From: Beta vulgaris subsp. vulgaris
Taxonomy: Eukaryota; Streptophyta; Magnoliopsida; Caryophyllales; Amaranthaceae
Assembly: GCF_026745355.1 (NCBI RefSeq)
Contig: NC_079202.1
Span: forward strand, 45,138,173-45,202,172
Direction: 5' to 3'
Length of the DNA: 64,000 nucleotides
The notes beneath the pieces are model-generated. The model was given only the letters and a program-made list of their open reading frames with translations, did no database searches and had not been told where the DNA came from. Both the position numbers and the translations under genes were made by a program. Position 1 is the first letter of the stretch, and each line of letters opens with the position of its first letter. This document shows positions 1-12,341 of this stretch, piece by piece.

Positions 1-425
1 CTTTTGTGAACATTTGGAGGTTACTCGTACGATGAAATGAGGTTACTAGTATAAATAAACGAGGTTACTAGTATGAATAGATGAGGATACTCATAAGATG
101 AGAAAAGGTAATTCTAAGATTAAACGAGGTTATTCATAGATCAAACGACATTACTTGTATGACTAAACGAGAAAATAAGAAACAAATCAATTTATGAATG
201 AATGGGGTTACCCGATTGAATAAATGCGGTTACTTTTGCAAACAATTGGGGTTACTCGTTGATTAAATGAGGTTACTAGTATAAATAAATGAGGTTACTA
301 GCTAGTATGAATTACTCATGAGATTAACAGAAAGTTACTCACGGGTTGAATGACATTACTTGTATGACTAAACGAGGTTACTGATATGATTTAAACGAGA
401 TTACTCATATAATATTTTTAAGGTT
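1..425. repeat. Degenerate minisatellite, GAGGTTACT-type units
   Basis: Short units containing the core GAGGTTACT, followed by variants of AGTATAAATAAA or CGTATGATTAAA, recur about every 20-35 bases from the window start to about 425. Units are imperfect and spacing varies, so this is an old, diverged tandem array. It continues off the left edge. No coding potential was seen. Confidence 0.7.
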
Positions 426-429
426 CAAA

Positions 430-1077
430 TTCTTTTAACTCGACGAAAGCAACTCTAAATCTTGTGAAATTTTGGCACGGACTAGATCCAAATGTTATAA
501 GCATTCAAAAATTCAATCCCAGCAGATTGCAGTTATCGTTTTACTCCAACTCGTCCAGTTTCCAGCGATTTCATACCAACTTCAAACTTTTTTTTCAAGA
601 GCATATCAAATCAACTCGAAACTTTATGAAAATACAAAACATTAAACTAAACAAAGAGTAGTACAGTTTAGGCTCAAGAATCTCCAAAAAAGTCAAAGTA
701 TGCTAGGAGAACGAAGATTTCAAAGTTCACCTTAATTTTGTGCAAATCTCAACAAAACAACTCGAAATCATGTAAAATTTTGAAAAGAACTAGATCTAGG
801 AACTTAGTTAAGATTTCACGCATAAATTCAATACTAGTAGATGGTAGTTATCGCTTTACTCCAACTGGTACAATTTCCAACGATTTCATACCAATTAACT
901 TTTAACTTCCGCTTTAAAATTAAACCATATCAAATCAACTTGAAATCTTACAAAAATTTACCACGTTAAACTAAACATAGAGCAGTACAGTTTAGACTTA
1001 AGAAACTCCAAAAAAGTCGAAGTATGCTAGGAGAATGAAGGTTTCAAAGTTCACCTTAATTTTGTGCGAATCTGGAC
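430..1077. repeat. Two-unit tandem duplication, period about 324 bp
   Basis: Two adjacent diverged copies (about 430-753 and 754-1077) share the same order of landmarks: an ACTCGA-AATC-TGTGAAATTTTG start, CGATTTCATACCAA, CATATCAAATCAACT, and TATGCTAGGAGAA (at 699 and again at 1023). The copies differ by scattered substitutions and small indels. The 65-codon ORF inside the first copy is not conserved in the second, so it is not supported as a gene. Confidence 0.75.
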
Positions 1078-1480
1078 ACAACAATAAGGAGTGTTTCCCT
1101 TGGATGTTGGGCTGAGCTATTAAATATTCGAGACACAAAGAAAATGAAAACCATGGACTATGAGAGACAAGTGAGATATAAGAAAATCACGTGAACACAA
1201 AGAGTAAATATGAGGTTTATATATGGGTCGGCCACACCTATAAATATAGTTATAGTCGACCACACCTATAAATATAGTTATGATTTGATTTTGATGCATA
1301 AGGAGAGGGAAAAACTACAGAAAATAAAGCAAACTAAAAACATAAAACAAAACTAGGGGGGGTGAAGCGTGCAATAGCCACTTCTACTACATCCTCAAAT
1401 AAAATTCTACCTAAGTTTAAAGGGGGGACTTGAATCAACTCAATTTTGTTGTTCACACCTTGATTTGTCAACCAATCTGC
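1078..1480. other. Gene-free stretch with a short direct repeat
   Basis: No gene is recognised. A direct repeat of about 30 bp containing CACACCTATAAATATAGTTAT occurs twice near 1226-1281. The stretch may include the 3' untranslated end of the minus-strand LINE that follows, but no poly(A) tail or target duplication could be identified. Confidence 0.4.
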
Positions 1481-2057
1481 AGCTCATTTCCTTCTCTTTA
1501 GCAGTATAAAATTTTGATTTCACATCCTTGAGTTGCAACCATTTTCCAGTATTGTTGTATTATATGGGTGCACTCTCCGTCATATATAATCTTATGATCT
1601 CGTTAGAGCCTACACAACAACTTGATTGTCCATTTGTATCACCAACTTGCGAATATCCATTCGTTTGGCCAATTCCAGCCCAAAATCTATTGCATGCACC
1701 TCAGCTATAAATGCAGTGCAAGATCTCATGTTTAGTGTGAAGGCAATATGCATTTTTCCATTACTATCACGAATGAGACCTCCTCCTCCAGCTGGGCCAG
1801 GGGAGCCCTTTGCGGCCCCATCAATGTTAAGGGCCATCCACCCATTAGATGGTGTATTCCATCTAATATAAGCCTACTACATGATGCTTCTACTAATATT
1901 TTGCTCCACGTTCATTTCATCCAGCGCCCACCAAGCTTCTTTAAATTTTCTCATAAAAAAACTTAGTACATCAACCGGTATTCTGGTAATTCCCTGTCGC
2001 TGTTGAGTACAAGACAATTCCTCCAACGCCATAACCACCAAACTACTATTGCAAATA

Positions 2058-3026
2058 AGAGTTTTTTGTGGGGATATACCAGGGTAATAGGGCATTTTGT
2101 GGGGATATAACTCACTAAATTTTTTTTGTGGGGATATACTAACCTAAATTTAAGTTTTGTTATAAGTAACTAGAAACACTATCTTCGGTGAGCGAGTCAA
2201 ATTTTCGGCCTTTGACTTGGTAGGAACTCGCGAGTGAGCCACAAGTAACAGTGAGGAAGTTGGGGGAAAAGAATGTAATAAAAGCAATTGAATATCACAC
2301 TCGATACAAAGAATAATTAAGCAAGTCAAAGGTTGAAAATATAACTTTCTCGCCAAAAATAAAGTTGTTGGTACCTTTTAACAAAACTAAAATTTAGGTT
2401 GGTATATCCTCACAATTAAAATTTAGTGAGGTATATCTAGGACTGGTAAAAGTTGACCCAACCCGATAACCCGACCTGAAAATGACTTGAAAATTCCGGA
2501 TTTGGGTTGAGAATTTCGACCTGAAATAAAAAATGGGTCGACTCAACCCGACCTGAAAATATAATGGGTTAGGTTGGGGTTGACTTTTTGAACCTGAAAA
2601 TAACCCGAATAACCTGATTTGGAAGTCGGATTATTTTTAGGTCGGCTCAACTTGAAATTAACATAGACATTCATAACTTATACAACCTAGCTTTTGTTAT
2701 TCTGATTTGTATTGGGCCAAGTCCATTTCTTGGATCACCTAAATTTCATTTCAGGTCATTAACCCATACTTTCATAACTTAGCGTGTATAGTTGAATTTC
2801 ATTTCAGGTCATTTTGGGTTGTTTTGGGTCAACTCGAAATTGAAAAGGTCAGTTTGGTATGATTTTCGACCTGAAATTAGAATCAGGTCGGCTTTGGGTT
2901 AGGGGTAAGTGACCTGAAATATAAATTAGGTCAACCTGAAATTGACCCAATCCGACCTGATTGTCAGCCCTAGGTATATCCCCACAAAATGCTCTATTAC
3001 CCTGGTATATCTCCGCAAAAAACTCT
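2058..3026. mobile_element. Long-TIR DNA element inserted in the LINE
   Basis: The ends are inverted copies about 110 bp long. The left end starts AGAGTTTTTTGTGGGGATAT; the right end is its complement, ending ATCTCCGCAAAAAACTCT. TIR similarity continues inward to TTTTGTTA at both sides. Flanks show only an imperfect 7-bp direct repeat (GCAAATA / GTAAATA). Without the hAT insertion at 2438-2972 it is about 430 bp, so it is non-autonomous. The superfamily is uncertain; the long TIRs suggest a Mutator-like or foldback element. Confidence 0.75.
2438..2972. mobile_element. Non-autonomous hAT element with GACCCGACCTGAAA-rich interior
   Basis: A perfect 8-bp target duplication GGTATATC (2430-2437 and 2973-2980) flanks inverted ends TAGGACTGGTAA and TTGTCAGCCCTA, which is the hAT signature. 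The 535-bp interior consists mostly of degenerate GACCCGACCTGAAAAT-like short repeats and has no ORF. It sits inside the right TIR of the 2058-3026 element, so it is the youngest layer of this nest. Confidence 0.85.
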
Positions 3027-5388
3027 GTAAATAATATAGGTCATGTTTCAAGAGACATATCATTCCTATCTTGGACTTTGATGTTTCGAATGATCCATTG
3101 TTGGAAATTACTTGATCTAAAAGAGATAGAGCTTGTTTGGCCTCCAACTTGGCGCCACACCTCCCTAGCAGCCTTCTAGTCACGAAGCACATGGAGCGTA
3201 GTTTCATCTTCATTTTCGCACAGACTTCATCGAGGATTATTAGTGAAGTTACGCCTTGCTCAGTTTGCGTTGCACATGAGCCGGTCATGCATAACAAGCC
3301 ACATGAACACTCTTATTCTTTGTTGGACTCTAGGTTTCCATATTAGTTACCAGCTTCCATGTCGAATATTATTTTCATTTTCATTATTGCGAATTAGTTG
3401 TTTAGTAGATTTTATTGTGAATTTACCTCTTGGCGTTCCTTGTCAATATATCAAGTCTACTATGCTTGGATCTTCCTTCAAGATATAAGCATCAATATGT
3501 TGAGGAATCATGGGAGGGAGATAGTTGGCAAAAGTGTCCCACTTCCACCCCGATTCAGAGTCCCACATGTTAGCTACAGTTGCTCCACTAATCTCAACAG
3601 GGATATCATGTATAGCAAGGTCTTTGAGAGTTCGATCCACTACCCACTTATGCTCCCAAAATAACGTTGAGGTCCATGTTCCTGCTGCAACACGAGGCCC
3701 ATTCACAAAGGATTTTTGCATTCTTCATGATCCCCTTCCAAACATTAGACATATTTGCTTTGGGTGCAAACATATCTATATCACACCGCCCTTTGCAATA
3801 TTTACTTTTGAGCACCCGCGACAGAGTGCGTTGGGCTCAGTCGAAACACGCAAGCCCAACTTAGATAAGACGGATGCGTTTGTTTGCCGCGTTGAACTTA
3901 GGCCAATCCCCCCCTCATTTAGTTTAATTGGTTGTTGTGACTACTCCCAAGGAATGAGATGAATTTTATGAGTGTCATCATCCCCATCCTGCACAAAGCA
4001 ACAAGTCTTCTTATCTATGTCATCACATATGGACCAAGGCAACTTAGCAGTTTGCATTGCGTAAGAGGCGATGGTTGAAACTGTGGATTTAGCAATAGTG
4101 ATTCACTTTGCTAAAGACTTTGATTTTCGGCCCGCTAATCTCTTTTTTTTCACAAAGGTACCTAAAGGTGTCACGAGTAACTCTACTAGTGAGCGTGGGC
4201 CTCCCAAGGTACATTCCTAAATTGTTTGTGGTTTCAATCCCCAAGGCTTGACTTACCTCTGCTTTATCATCTTGACACATATTATTCGAAAAGTAAACTA
4301 GCTCGCGACTTTGCGAAACTTATCTTGGAAGCCCGAGGCCACACAAAATTTGTGAGGACAATGCTTTAATACCCCACCTTGCTCAATAGTAGCTTCCGCC
4401 AAAAGAATGATGTCATCTGCAAAACATAAGTTAGAAAGCCTCGGACCATTTATACTTGCTTGTATAGGCTCCCATTTGCCTTCAATCAATGCCTCCTTAA
4501 TGATGTGATTAAGTCGTTCCATATATAAAACAAAAATGTACGAGGAGTGAGGATCCCTTGTCTAATTCCCCTGTTAGGAGTAAATTTTCAGTGGCTCACC
4601 ATTCCATAACACTTGCATAGAAGAGGTTGTTATGCATTCCATAATTATAGAGATGAGGAGTTGGGGAAACCGGATTTTTAAGAGAGTTTCTTGAATAAAG
4701 TTCCATTTCAATCTGTCATATGCTTTTTCAAAATCGATCTTGATGGCCATAAACCCTTTCTTTCCTTGCTTAGTTTTCATGGTGTGAATCACTTCTTATA
4801 CAATAACAATGTAATATGTTATTTCCTTCCCGAAAAAAGCTAGTTTGAGTACAAGAAGTAAGATAAGGCGTCATAGGTTTAATTCTATTAACAATGCAAT
4901 TGGTTATGATTTGTACACTACATTGCATAAACCTACCAGCCTGAATTGGGAAGCAAACTCGAGGGTTTCAATTTTGGGAATTAATACGAGAAAAGTTTGA
5001 TTCAAATTAGGCATCATACCTCGACCCTCCATGACATCCACCACCAGTTTATACACATCATCCACAACTAACTCCCAATGCTTTTGGAAGAAAAGGGCCT
5101 GAAACTCGTCCGGACTCGGGGCTTTGAGCGCCCCCATGTTTTTAGCCGTCACTTCAACTTCAAATCTCGTGTATGGCCTTCTCAAAGTGAGCCAATTTGC
5201 GTGAGTGAACTCCTGGAAAATGTCCATAAACAATTCGACATTTTCATTCATTCCATCATCATTGAAGAAATTGGCGAAATAGGAAACTATGTTGCTCTTT
5301 ACCTCCTCTTTATCATGGAGCCAATTTCCCTCAAGATTCCTTAATTTTACTGAAATTCTATTTCGCCATCTCCTAATCATAGTACTAA

Positions 5389-5555
5389 AGGCCTGTTCTC
5401 TTCGGCATAAAAAACTGAACTGAACTGAACTGATTGCAACTGAACTAAACTGAATTAAACTATAACTAATAGTAACGATAAAAAAATAAATTAGGTTATG
5501 GATTAAACTGATCGCAACTGAACTGAACTGAAAATTAATTAGGAAGAACAGATCG
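5389..5555. mobile_element. Tourist-type MITE (PIF/Harbinger), CTGAACTGAA family
   Basis: A TAA duplication (5386-5388, 5556-5558) flanks the ends AGGCCTGTTCTC and GAACAGATCG. The left subterminal part reads CTTCGGCATAAAA and is followed by a (CTGAA)n-like interior. At 167 bp it is the shortest of four copies in this window (see 38893, 40134, 56509). It lies about 300 bp upstream of the WHY2 start codon, within the probable promoter. Confidence 0.8.
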
Positions 5556-5624
5556 TAAAATAAAAATATGACGTATTTCGATCACCATCTCTTAACCACT
5601 CCACATGAGAATTATGGTTGACCA

Positions 5625-5632
5625 TATATAAG
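5625..5632 (+). promoter_or_regulatory. Putative TATA box of the WHY2-like gene
   Basis: TATATAAG lies about 220 bp upstream of the first ATG (5851), which would place the transcription start near 5655-5665 and give a 5' leader of about 190 nt. This rests on motif match and spacing only. Confidence 0.4.
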
Positions 5633-5850
5633 AAATTGTGCATATAAAACCCAAAGTTTATCGAGTTGATTTTGTGATTCATTAGCAAGTGTGGTAAAAT
5701 TTTGGGAGGCATTTCAAAAATTGTTTTTATCCTATCATTTCTTCACACACTCACTGAGTCACTTCTCTTACCATTTCCCGCTGAAAAACCCTTCTTGTTG
5801 CAGGCCCTTCCTTCATAGTTCATCCACTCTCTTCCGAAGTTACTTACAAA

Positions 5851-8800
5851 ATGATGAAACTAGCCACCATTTTCAAGTCCAGGTTTCTATATACTCTTCT
5901 TCTAACTCACCATTTCCATCGTTTTACTATTTCAATTAGGGTTTTTTTTCGCTGAATTTTATTGTTTTCTTCTCTTTCCAATCGTATATGTAATTCGGAT
6001 TTTACTCCTTATTTACTGCCGTTATTAGGGTTTTGAGTTCCTTTCTGTTGTAAAATTATCCGTGAATGAGACTAGACTTCCGGTAATTGATGTTGCATTT
6101 CTATGTTTTTGTTTAGCATTGATTTTATAGTTCTGCAGGTTGCTAGATAAGTAGAACTTATGTGAATTTTGAGCGGGTGATTTTGTGTATTCCTCTCCTA
6201 AACAAGGAAATTAAAGGACTGGAATTAATCGAATGCTGTGTTATTTTTGATCATGTTTATGAAATTGTTTGCTGAAAAAAGAAATTTCAATACATGATTT
6301 TGTAATGAGATTATAGTATAGGACTTTTTATGGTAGGGGTTGGATGGTAACTAGTGCAAGAAGCTGCGTGAGGGGTTTGTAATTTGTTCTTACGCTCGTT
6401 AAGACGTAGTTAATTATCGCATAGAACGATCAAAGAAAAGCATTTTCTTCTTATGTTAGGGATTCATTTGTTTATGAATGAGGACTCTGAAGTAGAATCA
6501 ATTGCTTTCTTCATCTTATTGCTAATTTTTTCTTCTTAAAACAAGGGGCAATGTATCTGGGCAACTTCTTAACCGATATAATGCTACTCAAGATCTCTTT
6601 GGCTTGCATGCTTCGATGAACTGTGCTGGCATCTCTACAGTTGGACAGCAGAGTTTCACCAATGGTAATGGCAATATTGTGTAGTTCTCTTATTATTTTT
6701 TCTGGAATTTCGTTGTTGCACAATTTTATTGCTTATAGTGTCTCATGTCTTTGGGATGTGTCTTCTATTATGCAGATCGTATCTTTGCCGCTTACTCTGT
6801 GTACAAGGGCAAAGCGGCACTGTCTGCTGAGCCTGTTCCACCAAAATTTAGTACAGTTAATGTATGAATATAAGCTGTTGACCATTCTTATATAGTGGGT
6901 TCTTTGTTTATGATAATAGATTTGCTTGATCTTTTTTCTTTTGTGCAGTGTGGAGGTATGAAAGTTAAGCGTCAAGGTTTCATCTTGTTGTCCTTTTCTC
7001 CTTCTGTGGGAGAGCGCAAGTACGACTGGCAGAGGAAGCAGGTAAATATTACTTGTTCTGCTTGTCTTATGAACATATGACTTCTGGTATATATACCCGA
7101 CACCTCCCCATCAAGATGTGGTCTCCTCAATTAACATCACATGTTAAGATAACCTATTTTATTCTCCTTCCTGTAGCCCTTACGTTTAAAATTACCATAG
7201 TAGTCATATTTATGGAAAGGATGAATAAATGTAGTACAAGTTTCCTAGCTTCCATTCTTCTTATAGTTGTATTACCTGAAAGGCTGGAATACAGGTATCT
7301 CTATTGAATGTCTTCTGAAAATGTTGATTGTATATGTGTCCTTCCAATATATTGGATTTCAGTCACCCACACTACTATATGATGATTGATTTCTTTGATT
7401 GTGTATATGATATCTTGCATCATTTGACCCAGTTTCCTCAGTTATCATCATAGGAGAGATGCCTATTAGGGGGTAGCGATTAAGACCGGAACAGGTTTTC
7501 GATTGCAATTATGATTATGATCATGGCGATGGTTGCACATTGTGGAAGCAATGTTAATTGTTATGTCTTGCAAAGCTTTTCATTTATGCAACATGATTTT
7601 ATATCATTCGTATTTACCATTTAAGCCTTTTATTAGTTTGTCAGCTTTGTATCAATGGACTATCTTTTACAACTTGGCCACTTAGGAAATATAGGTTGAT
7701 ATACAACCAACTTTTGAAATGAATCATAGTGTCTATACTCCATATTCTGTTAATAAATCATAGGGGTGGGTATAGATATACCAATTTTTCCTATCTTCTC
7801 ATACTCTTTTAAATGGAGGTACTTATGGCAGAGCGGGCCGATCTGGTTGAAATATGATATTTTCATTCTGCTCTACTCATTGTCTCCGAGTCCAATTGTT
7901 TGGATGCTGAGAGGTGCAGCACACTCTTTTCCTTTTCTGGGCGTAAGGGTGCAAATCTACTACGTAACGGGCACAAACGAGGATTTCATTCGTGCAATGG
8001 GACATTCTTGCCTATTGTCGACAAGAGCTCGAGTCTGGCATCAGTTTCTGAGATGACGAATGCAGAATTTTGGGGGTTGGACAGACTTAAGACTAGTGCA
8101 ATGCCAAGTTTAAGGTTACAAAATAATATCAGAGCAAGATGTATAGTTTGGATCTCACTTATCAATACCCTACAAAGGGCTTAAATGATGGATAGTTGTT
8201 TAACCCAAGACTGAAACAACAATAACATAATAATGCATCTAAACTAGCATACTTAAAGGGCGTAGAGAAACAAGAAAATAAACTTAGAAAACATGAAGCT
8301 AAGCATCAAAATCATAAGGAAAAGACATTATGACGAAGGAAAGGGGGGATTCTAATTCCTAACACATAGACACTGTTTCTATCATGTATTGCACAAAGTT
8401 ATACGTTTAGCTTCTTGGTCTCTGTTCTAAGTGAATTAATGTCTCCCAGCTCTCTTTTGTTGCTCTTCTACCATCTTTATGAGTTGACTAGTATGCTTTG
8501 TTCTGATTCTTCAGGTGTTTGCTTTGTCAGCCACAGAAGTTGGTTCCTTGATTGCGTTGGGTCCTACTGGCTCTTGTGAATTCTTCCATGATCCTGCTAT
8601 GCAAACAAGGTTTTTCCCCCTCTTAAAACTGTATTTTTATCATAGTTTGCATGATTGCATAACGTAAATAGTCCTTGTATATGATTATGGCAGTAATGCT
8701 GGTCAAGTGCGCAAGAGCTTGTCAATTAGAGCAAATACAGATGGTTCTGGTTATTTCATGTCTTTAAGTAAGTCCAGTTTCTACTATATCTCTACCATCT

Positions 8801-10085
8801 AATTCCTACAAGTTTAGATTAGCTGTAGATGAACATCTTTTGGCTTTCTAATTTACTAGAGGAAAAGTAATAGATGGTAGTTTTTGAATTATTTTCTTTT
8901 GCAAAAGGTACTATATACCAAACTATAAGCCACATTTCTAATTTTGTTCGTCCCTGAAATAATAGGCCTCTTTCTAAGTTGAGTAACTTAAACTTTGAAC
9001 ATCCTCATGTTACTAAAAAACCCGGTGATATTCTTACATGTATTTAGAAAAAGACTATTGGTATGGCGGAGATTGATTAATTTTAACAGTGAAGGATAGT
9101 TCTGGCATTTATGCTAAATCCCTTTAAATTGACCTCAATGTGACTTGGTTGTGTTGGAAAATATTTAAATCCAGAAAGTCATATATTTGATGTAGTTTAT
9201 CCTCACTTGCAACAATGTATCTTGATCCTGCTTGTCTAGTCATTTGATCTTTCTGTTTTTTCGCTTTTGTAGGCGTTAACAACAGCATCTCGAAGACCAA
9301 TGAGCGCTTTACTGTTCCTGTGACAAGTGCTGAATTTGCTGTCATGCGCACGTCATTTAGTGTATGAGATCTGAACCCTCTCTGTAAACTAATTTGCAAT
9401 TATCTAATTTTTTTTTTTTTTTTTTTTGGGTTGGGGATTAAGGCAACTTTGGTTGATTTATATCTTATCTGTTCTAACAGAATATTGCAGAATCCTCATC
9501 TTCAAATTTATTGCTTGCTCTAAAATGTCCAAAGAATGATTAGCAAATCTCATTTAGAACAATAATATGTTGATGGGTGTTTGCTCATTACTTGTAAAGA
9601 TTTAACTTGAAAAAATGACCTTTAACAATCCTTGTCACCATTGCTTGCTTTTATTCAGTATCCTGTCCATGAAATTTGTTTGATGAGAGGCAGCATTATG
9701 TGTCCTATCTCTTTTTTACAACAGACTGTACTAAGTTTACCTTGTTAGGGTATAAAACACTCGTGTTCTCCTCGTCTTATTTGAGGATGGAGTATATATA
9801 TATATATATATATATAGAAGTGAGTTCATATGAGAATGCATACTTATATGAGAAATGAGAATGATATTTATGCGCTATAACTCTTATGAATAAGTGATGT
9901 AACTCTAACGAAAAGTGATGTAACTTCAAAAAAAGAATATTCGAAAAAAAAATAATCAAAATTTGAATTTTTTTTTGGCCTCTAAATTTTTTAGGTGGGT
10001 ATAAGTTATAACTGTAATGAACAAGTGTTGTAATTCTAATCCAATTGTGTGGTTGAGATTCATTCTCATTTCTCATGTAAGGAGC

Positions 10086-10137
<52 letters not shown>

Positions 10138-12341
10138 TATTATATATATATATATATATATATGGGATTGTTCTGTATGTTGATATTTAAAACCTAATGA
10201 TAAAGGTCAGCAAGACGGGGAAAATTAAAGCCATGGCATTTTCATTGTAGATGTTATATTGTATCCTTGCACCTAACACCAACAACTTTTGGTAATGCAC
10301 ATTAGTTAAAACTTAAAACACACTAGGCATAAAATTTTCTGCCTTTGTGCTTTAACCTTTTCTTTTTTATTGTTTATCTTTTTTTTTGTAATAGTTACCG
10401 ACCTTAGGCTCAATTTTGACTCGAAAAGGAATGCGTGGTAGACTTGAACAAATTTGTGATTCCCCAAATGACCCGACCCGGTATTGACCCTAGCTGATAT
10501 CAACTAACATTAATGTTATATTTATAACTCTAAATATAAAATCCCTCCTTTTTATTTTGTTTTTGTATTCCCCATCGGAAAATTTCAATATGTTGTCCTA
10601 TTTTGATTCCTTCCATACATAGAGTAATTTTATGACTTAAATCCCTATTGGTTTTAAACTGCATTAAATATGTTCACACTATTCAATAGTCATTTCTTAC
10701 TCTTTTACCCCTCAAACTTTATTGATTGCCTAACATTGATTAACTTAAAGAGCTAAAATCTTTATTTCTAATTAATTCAATATTATTTAAAATAGTGGAA
10801 TCTTGTTCATTTTTTAAGTTGCATTGGCTTCTCCCCTGATTCCAAATAGGAACAACAAAAGAAAACGGAGGGATTAATAGACCCAAACAATAATAATATA
10901 ATAATCCATTTGTTCAGTTTTGTTCTTCCTATTTGGAATCTTTTCAAGAGATTAAAAAAAATCGAACTAGGAAGATCAAAAGAGACCAGAGGGAGTAATA
11001 TACTCCTTTCATTTTTTATAGTTGCAAGCTGCGGCGCTTTGTCTATTAATATCTATAATTGGAATTTATTGAAAGTTCAGATTTTAAAAACATCTATTGA
11101 GACAAATATAACAAGATTCCACTTTACTATGTTCTTTCTTACCTATAAGTATCAAAGATGGTCAAAGTGGAATAAGAAAGTGTATATGTTACCTGATTTA
11201 AAATTGCAAATCTAAATGTTGAAAACCCAAAATTGACCCGACCTAGAAATCGTAGACACTAATCAACAGGAACAGACTCGACGAAAACCCAAACCAAGAA
11301 GAAGAATAGACTTGAAATAAGCTAACCGGAACCGTTCTCAAGGACTTGACTGCCACCTCTAATCTTATCCATGAAATTAGCCTATATTGGTTAATTGGTG
11401 TTAGTAGGGCCAGGTTTGGAAGAGGGGGGAGGGGGTGAAGAAGTTGTGTAAATATTACTGGGAGACTCGTACTTCTTGTTTATCTCATCCATTGTCATCG
11501 GCTTTGTAAATTCTTTTTATGGGTTTTGTCTATCAACTTTTAGTTTGATCTTTTAGCAATTTAAATGGACTTGCATCAGATAGTTTCTTGCCAACATTAC
11601 ATCACAAACACAAAGATAGGAGGTAACCAGTAGTAGGCTCGTAGCCTAGTGGCCTCTAGTAAATTTGAAGAAACCACTAGCAAAAAGTTATAGGATTTTT
11701 TCATCTCATTTTATTTTTCTTAATATGAATTTTATGCTGGTAATAGTTAGCACTAACGAACAATTTGGAGGTCCTGGTTAGGATTTTGGTTATTTGGTTG
11801 GAGAATCAACAATTTGAGGTGTAAAATTTCCCCCCTTTCTTTATTGCTCGTTTAGAGGCCGTGTAAAGAAACCAATTCTTCTCACCCTCATGAATGTCTG
11901 TTCTGCCTCCTTCAAGTCTATCCCTTGAACCAAATTACTCCTTTCTTTCCAGTAATATATCTTGTGCATGTGATCTGGGCATGGTGGGGTTAAGAAAATT
12001 TGAGACGTGGTCACTTGAGCGCCAATCCCCATGGGCATATTCCTTAAAAGAAAAAAAGTTGCAGTATTTGATATTGCTCGTCAACTTGGTGGCTTCATGT
12101 CTAGCTGCTTGCAACTATTTTGTTGGCATGTATAATTATCGATGTATGTTGGTTTTTTTTGTAGTTTGCATTGCCCCACATTATGGGTTGGGATCGATTA
12201 ATCAGCCAGCTGCCCAATCCGAATGAGCAAAATTCAATGAATGCTGGTCTGCGGAGCTCAAATTCAATGAAAGCCGGTCAGCGGAGCTCAAATCCAATGA
12301 AAGCTGGTCCGGGGAGCTCAAATTCAGAATGGGACAAATGA
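5851..12341 (+). CDS. WHY2: WHIRLY single-stranded DNA-binding protein, WHY2 type
   Basis: Eight coding exons with GT-AG boundaries: 5851-5882, 6546-6664, 6776-6861, 6949-7041, 8515-8609, 8694-8767, 9273-9361, 12165-12341 (765 nt, 254 aa). The WHIRLY domain spans residues about 51-215 and carries the family signature KGKAAL (61-66). Later blocks [39 protein letters not shown] and [12 protein letters not shown] match WHY2 rather than WHY1/WHY3 from memory of the family. WHIRLY proteins bind single-stranded DNA as tetramers. WHY2 is known as a mitochondrial nucleoid protein that stabilises organelle DNA, and the first 50 residues ([11 protein letters not shown] start, few acids) fit a mitochondrial presequence. 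The C-terminus has a threefold 30-bp repeat and ends in EWDK. Intron 7 is 2.8 kb and holds several MITEs. Confidence 0.95.
7042..8514 (+). other. WHY2 intron 4 (1.47 kb)
   Basis: Donor GTAAAT and acceptor TTCAG bound the intron in phase 0. It contains no recognised transposon termini. Two short overlapping ORFs (7766-8056, 7900-8184) have no recognisable domain and are judged chance. Confidence 0.7.
9788..10165. repeat. TA-microsatellite-bounded inverted repeat in intron 7
   Basis: Alternating AT tracts at 9790-9815 and 10088-10163 bracket inverted segments. The left has TATGAGAAATGAGAATGAT and the right has ATTCTCATTTCTCATG. This looks like a MITE inserted in, or having generated, an AT microsatellite. 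Exact ends and family are not determined. Confidence 0.55.
10540..10874. mobile_element. Stowaway-like MITE in WHY2 intron
   Basis: The left end TCCCTCCTTTTTATTTTG and the right end complement GTTTTCTTTTGTTGTTCC / CGGAGGGA are inverted copies of a CTCCCTCCGTTTT-type Stowaway terminus. A clean TA duplication is not preserved. There is no ORF. Confidence 0.55.

Larger units (their letters stand above)
1480..5385 (-). mobile_element. Decayed L1-type LINE (RT and RNase H fragments)
   Basis: Minus-strand fragments in LINE order read from high to low coordinates. 5380-4904 is the N-terminal part of reverse transcriptase. 4792-4574 is RT core with the motif IDFEKAYDRLKW. 4522-4298 carries the catalytic FADD box (LCFADDIILLAEA). 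4280-4089 and 3721-3443 form the thumb and zinc-finger-like linker (WTSTLFWEHKWV). 1837-1610 is a plant LINE RNase H domain (DGAAKGSPGPAGGGGLIRD). Many frameshifts and stops separate the pieces, so it is inactive. No endonuclease domain is visible upstream of 5385, which suggests 5' truncation. A DNA transposon (2058-3026) splits it between linker and RNase H. Outer boundaries are approximate. Confidence 0.85.
9362..12164 (+). other. WHY2 intron 7 (2.8 kb) loaded with repeats
   Basis: The donor follows codon AGT at 9361; the acceptor GTAG ends at 12164. It holds a (TA)n-flanked inverted-repeat element (about 9788-10165), a Stowaway-like MITE (about 10540-10874), a second overlapping Stowaway-like pair of ends (about 10900-10998), and a truncated GACCC-rich hAT-like end (about 11225-11370, ending GACTGCCACCTCTA). 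No coding exon is required between exons 7 and 8, because the reading frame joins directly. Confidence 0.75.

Noticed and set aside
1..425. CRISPR-like repeat array
   Set aside because: Units are degenerate with irregular spacing and the DNA is plant nuclear; it is a decayed minisatellite.
7766..8184. Two overlapping ORFs in a WHY2 intron
   Set aside because: Exons 4 and 5 join in phase without them, and no domain or codon bias is visible.
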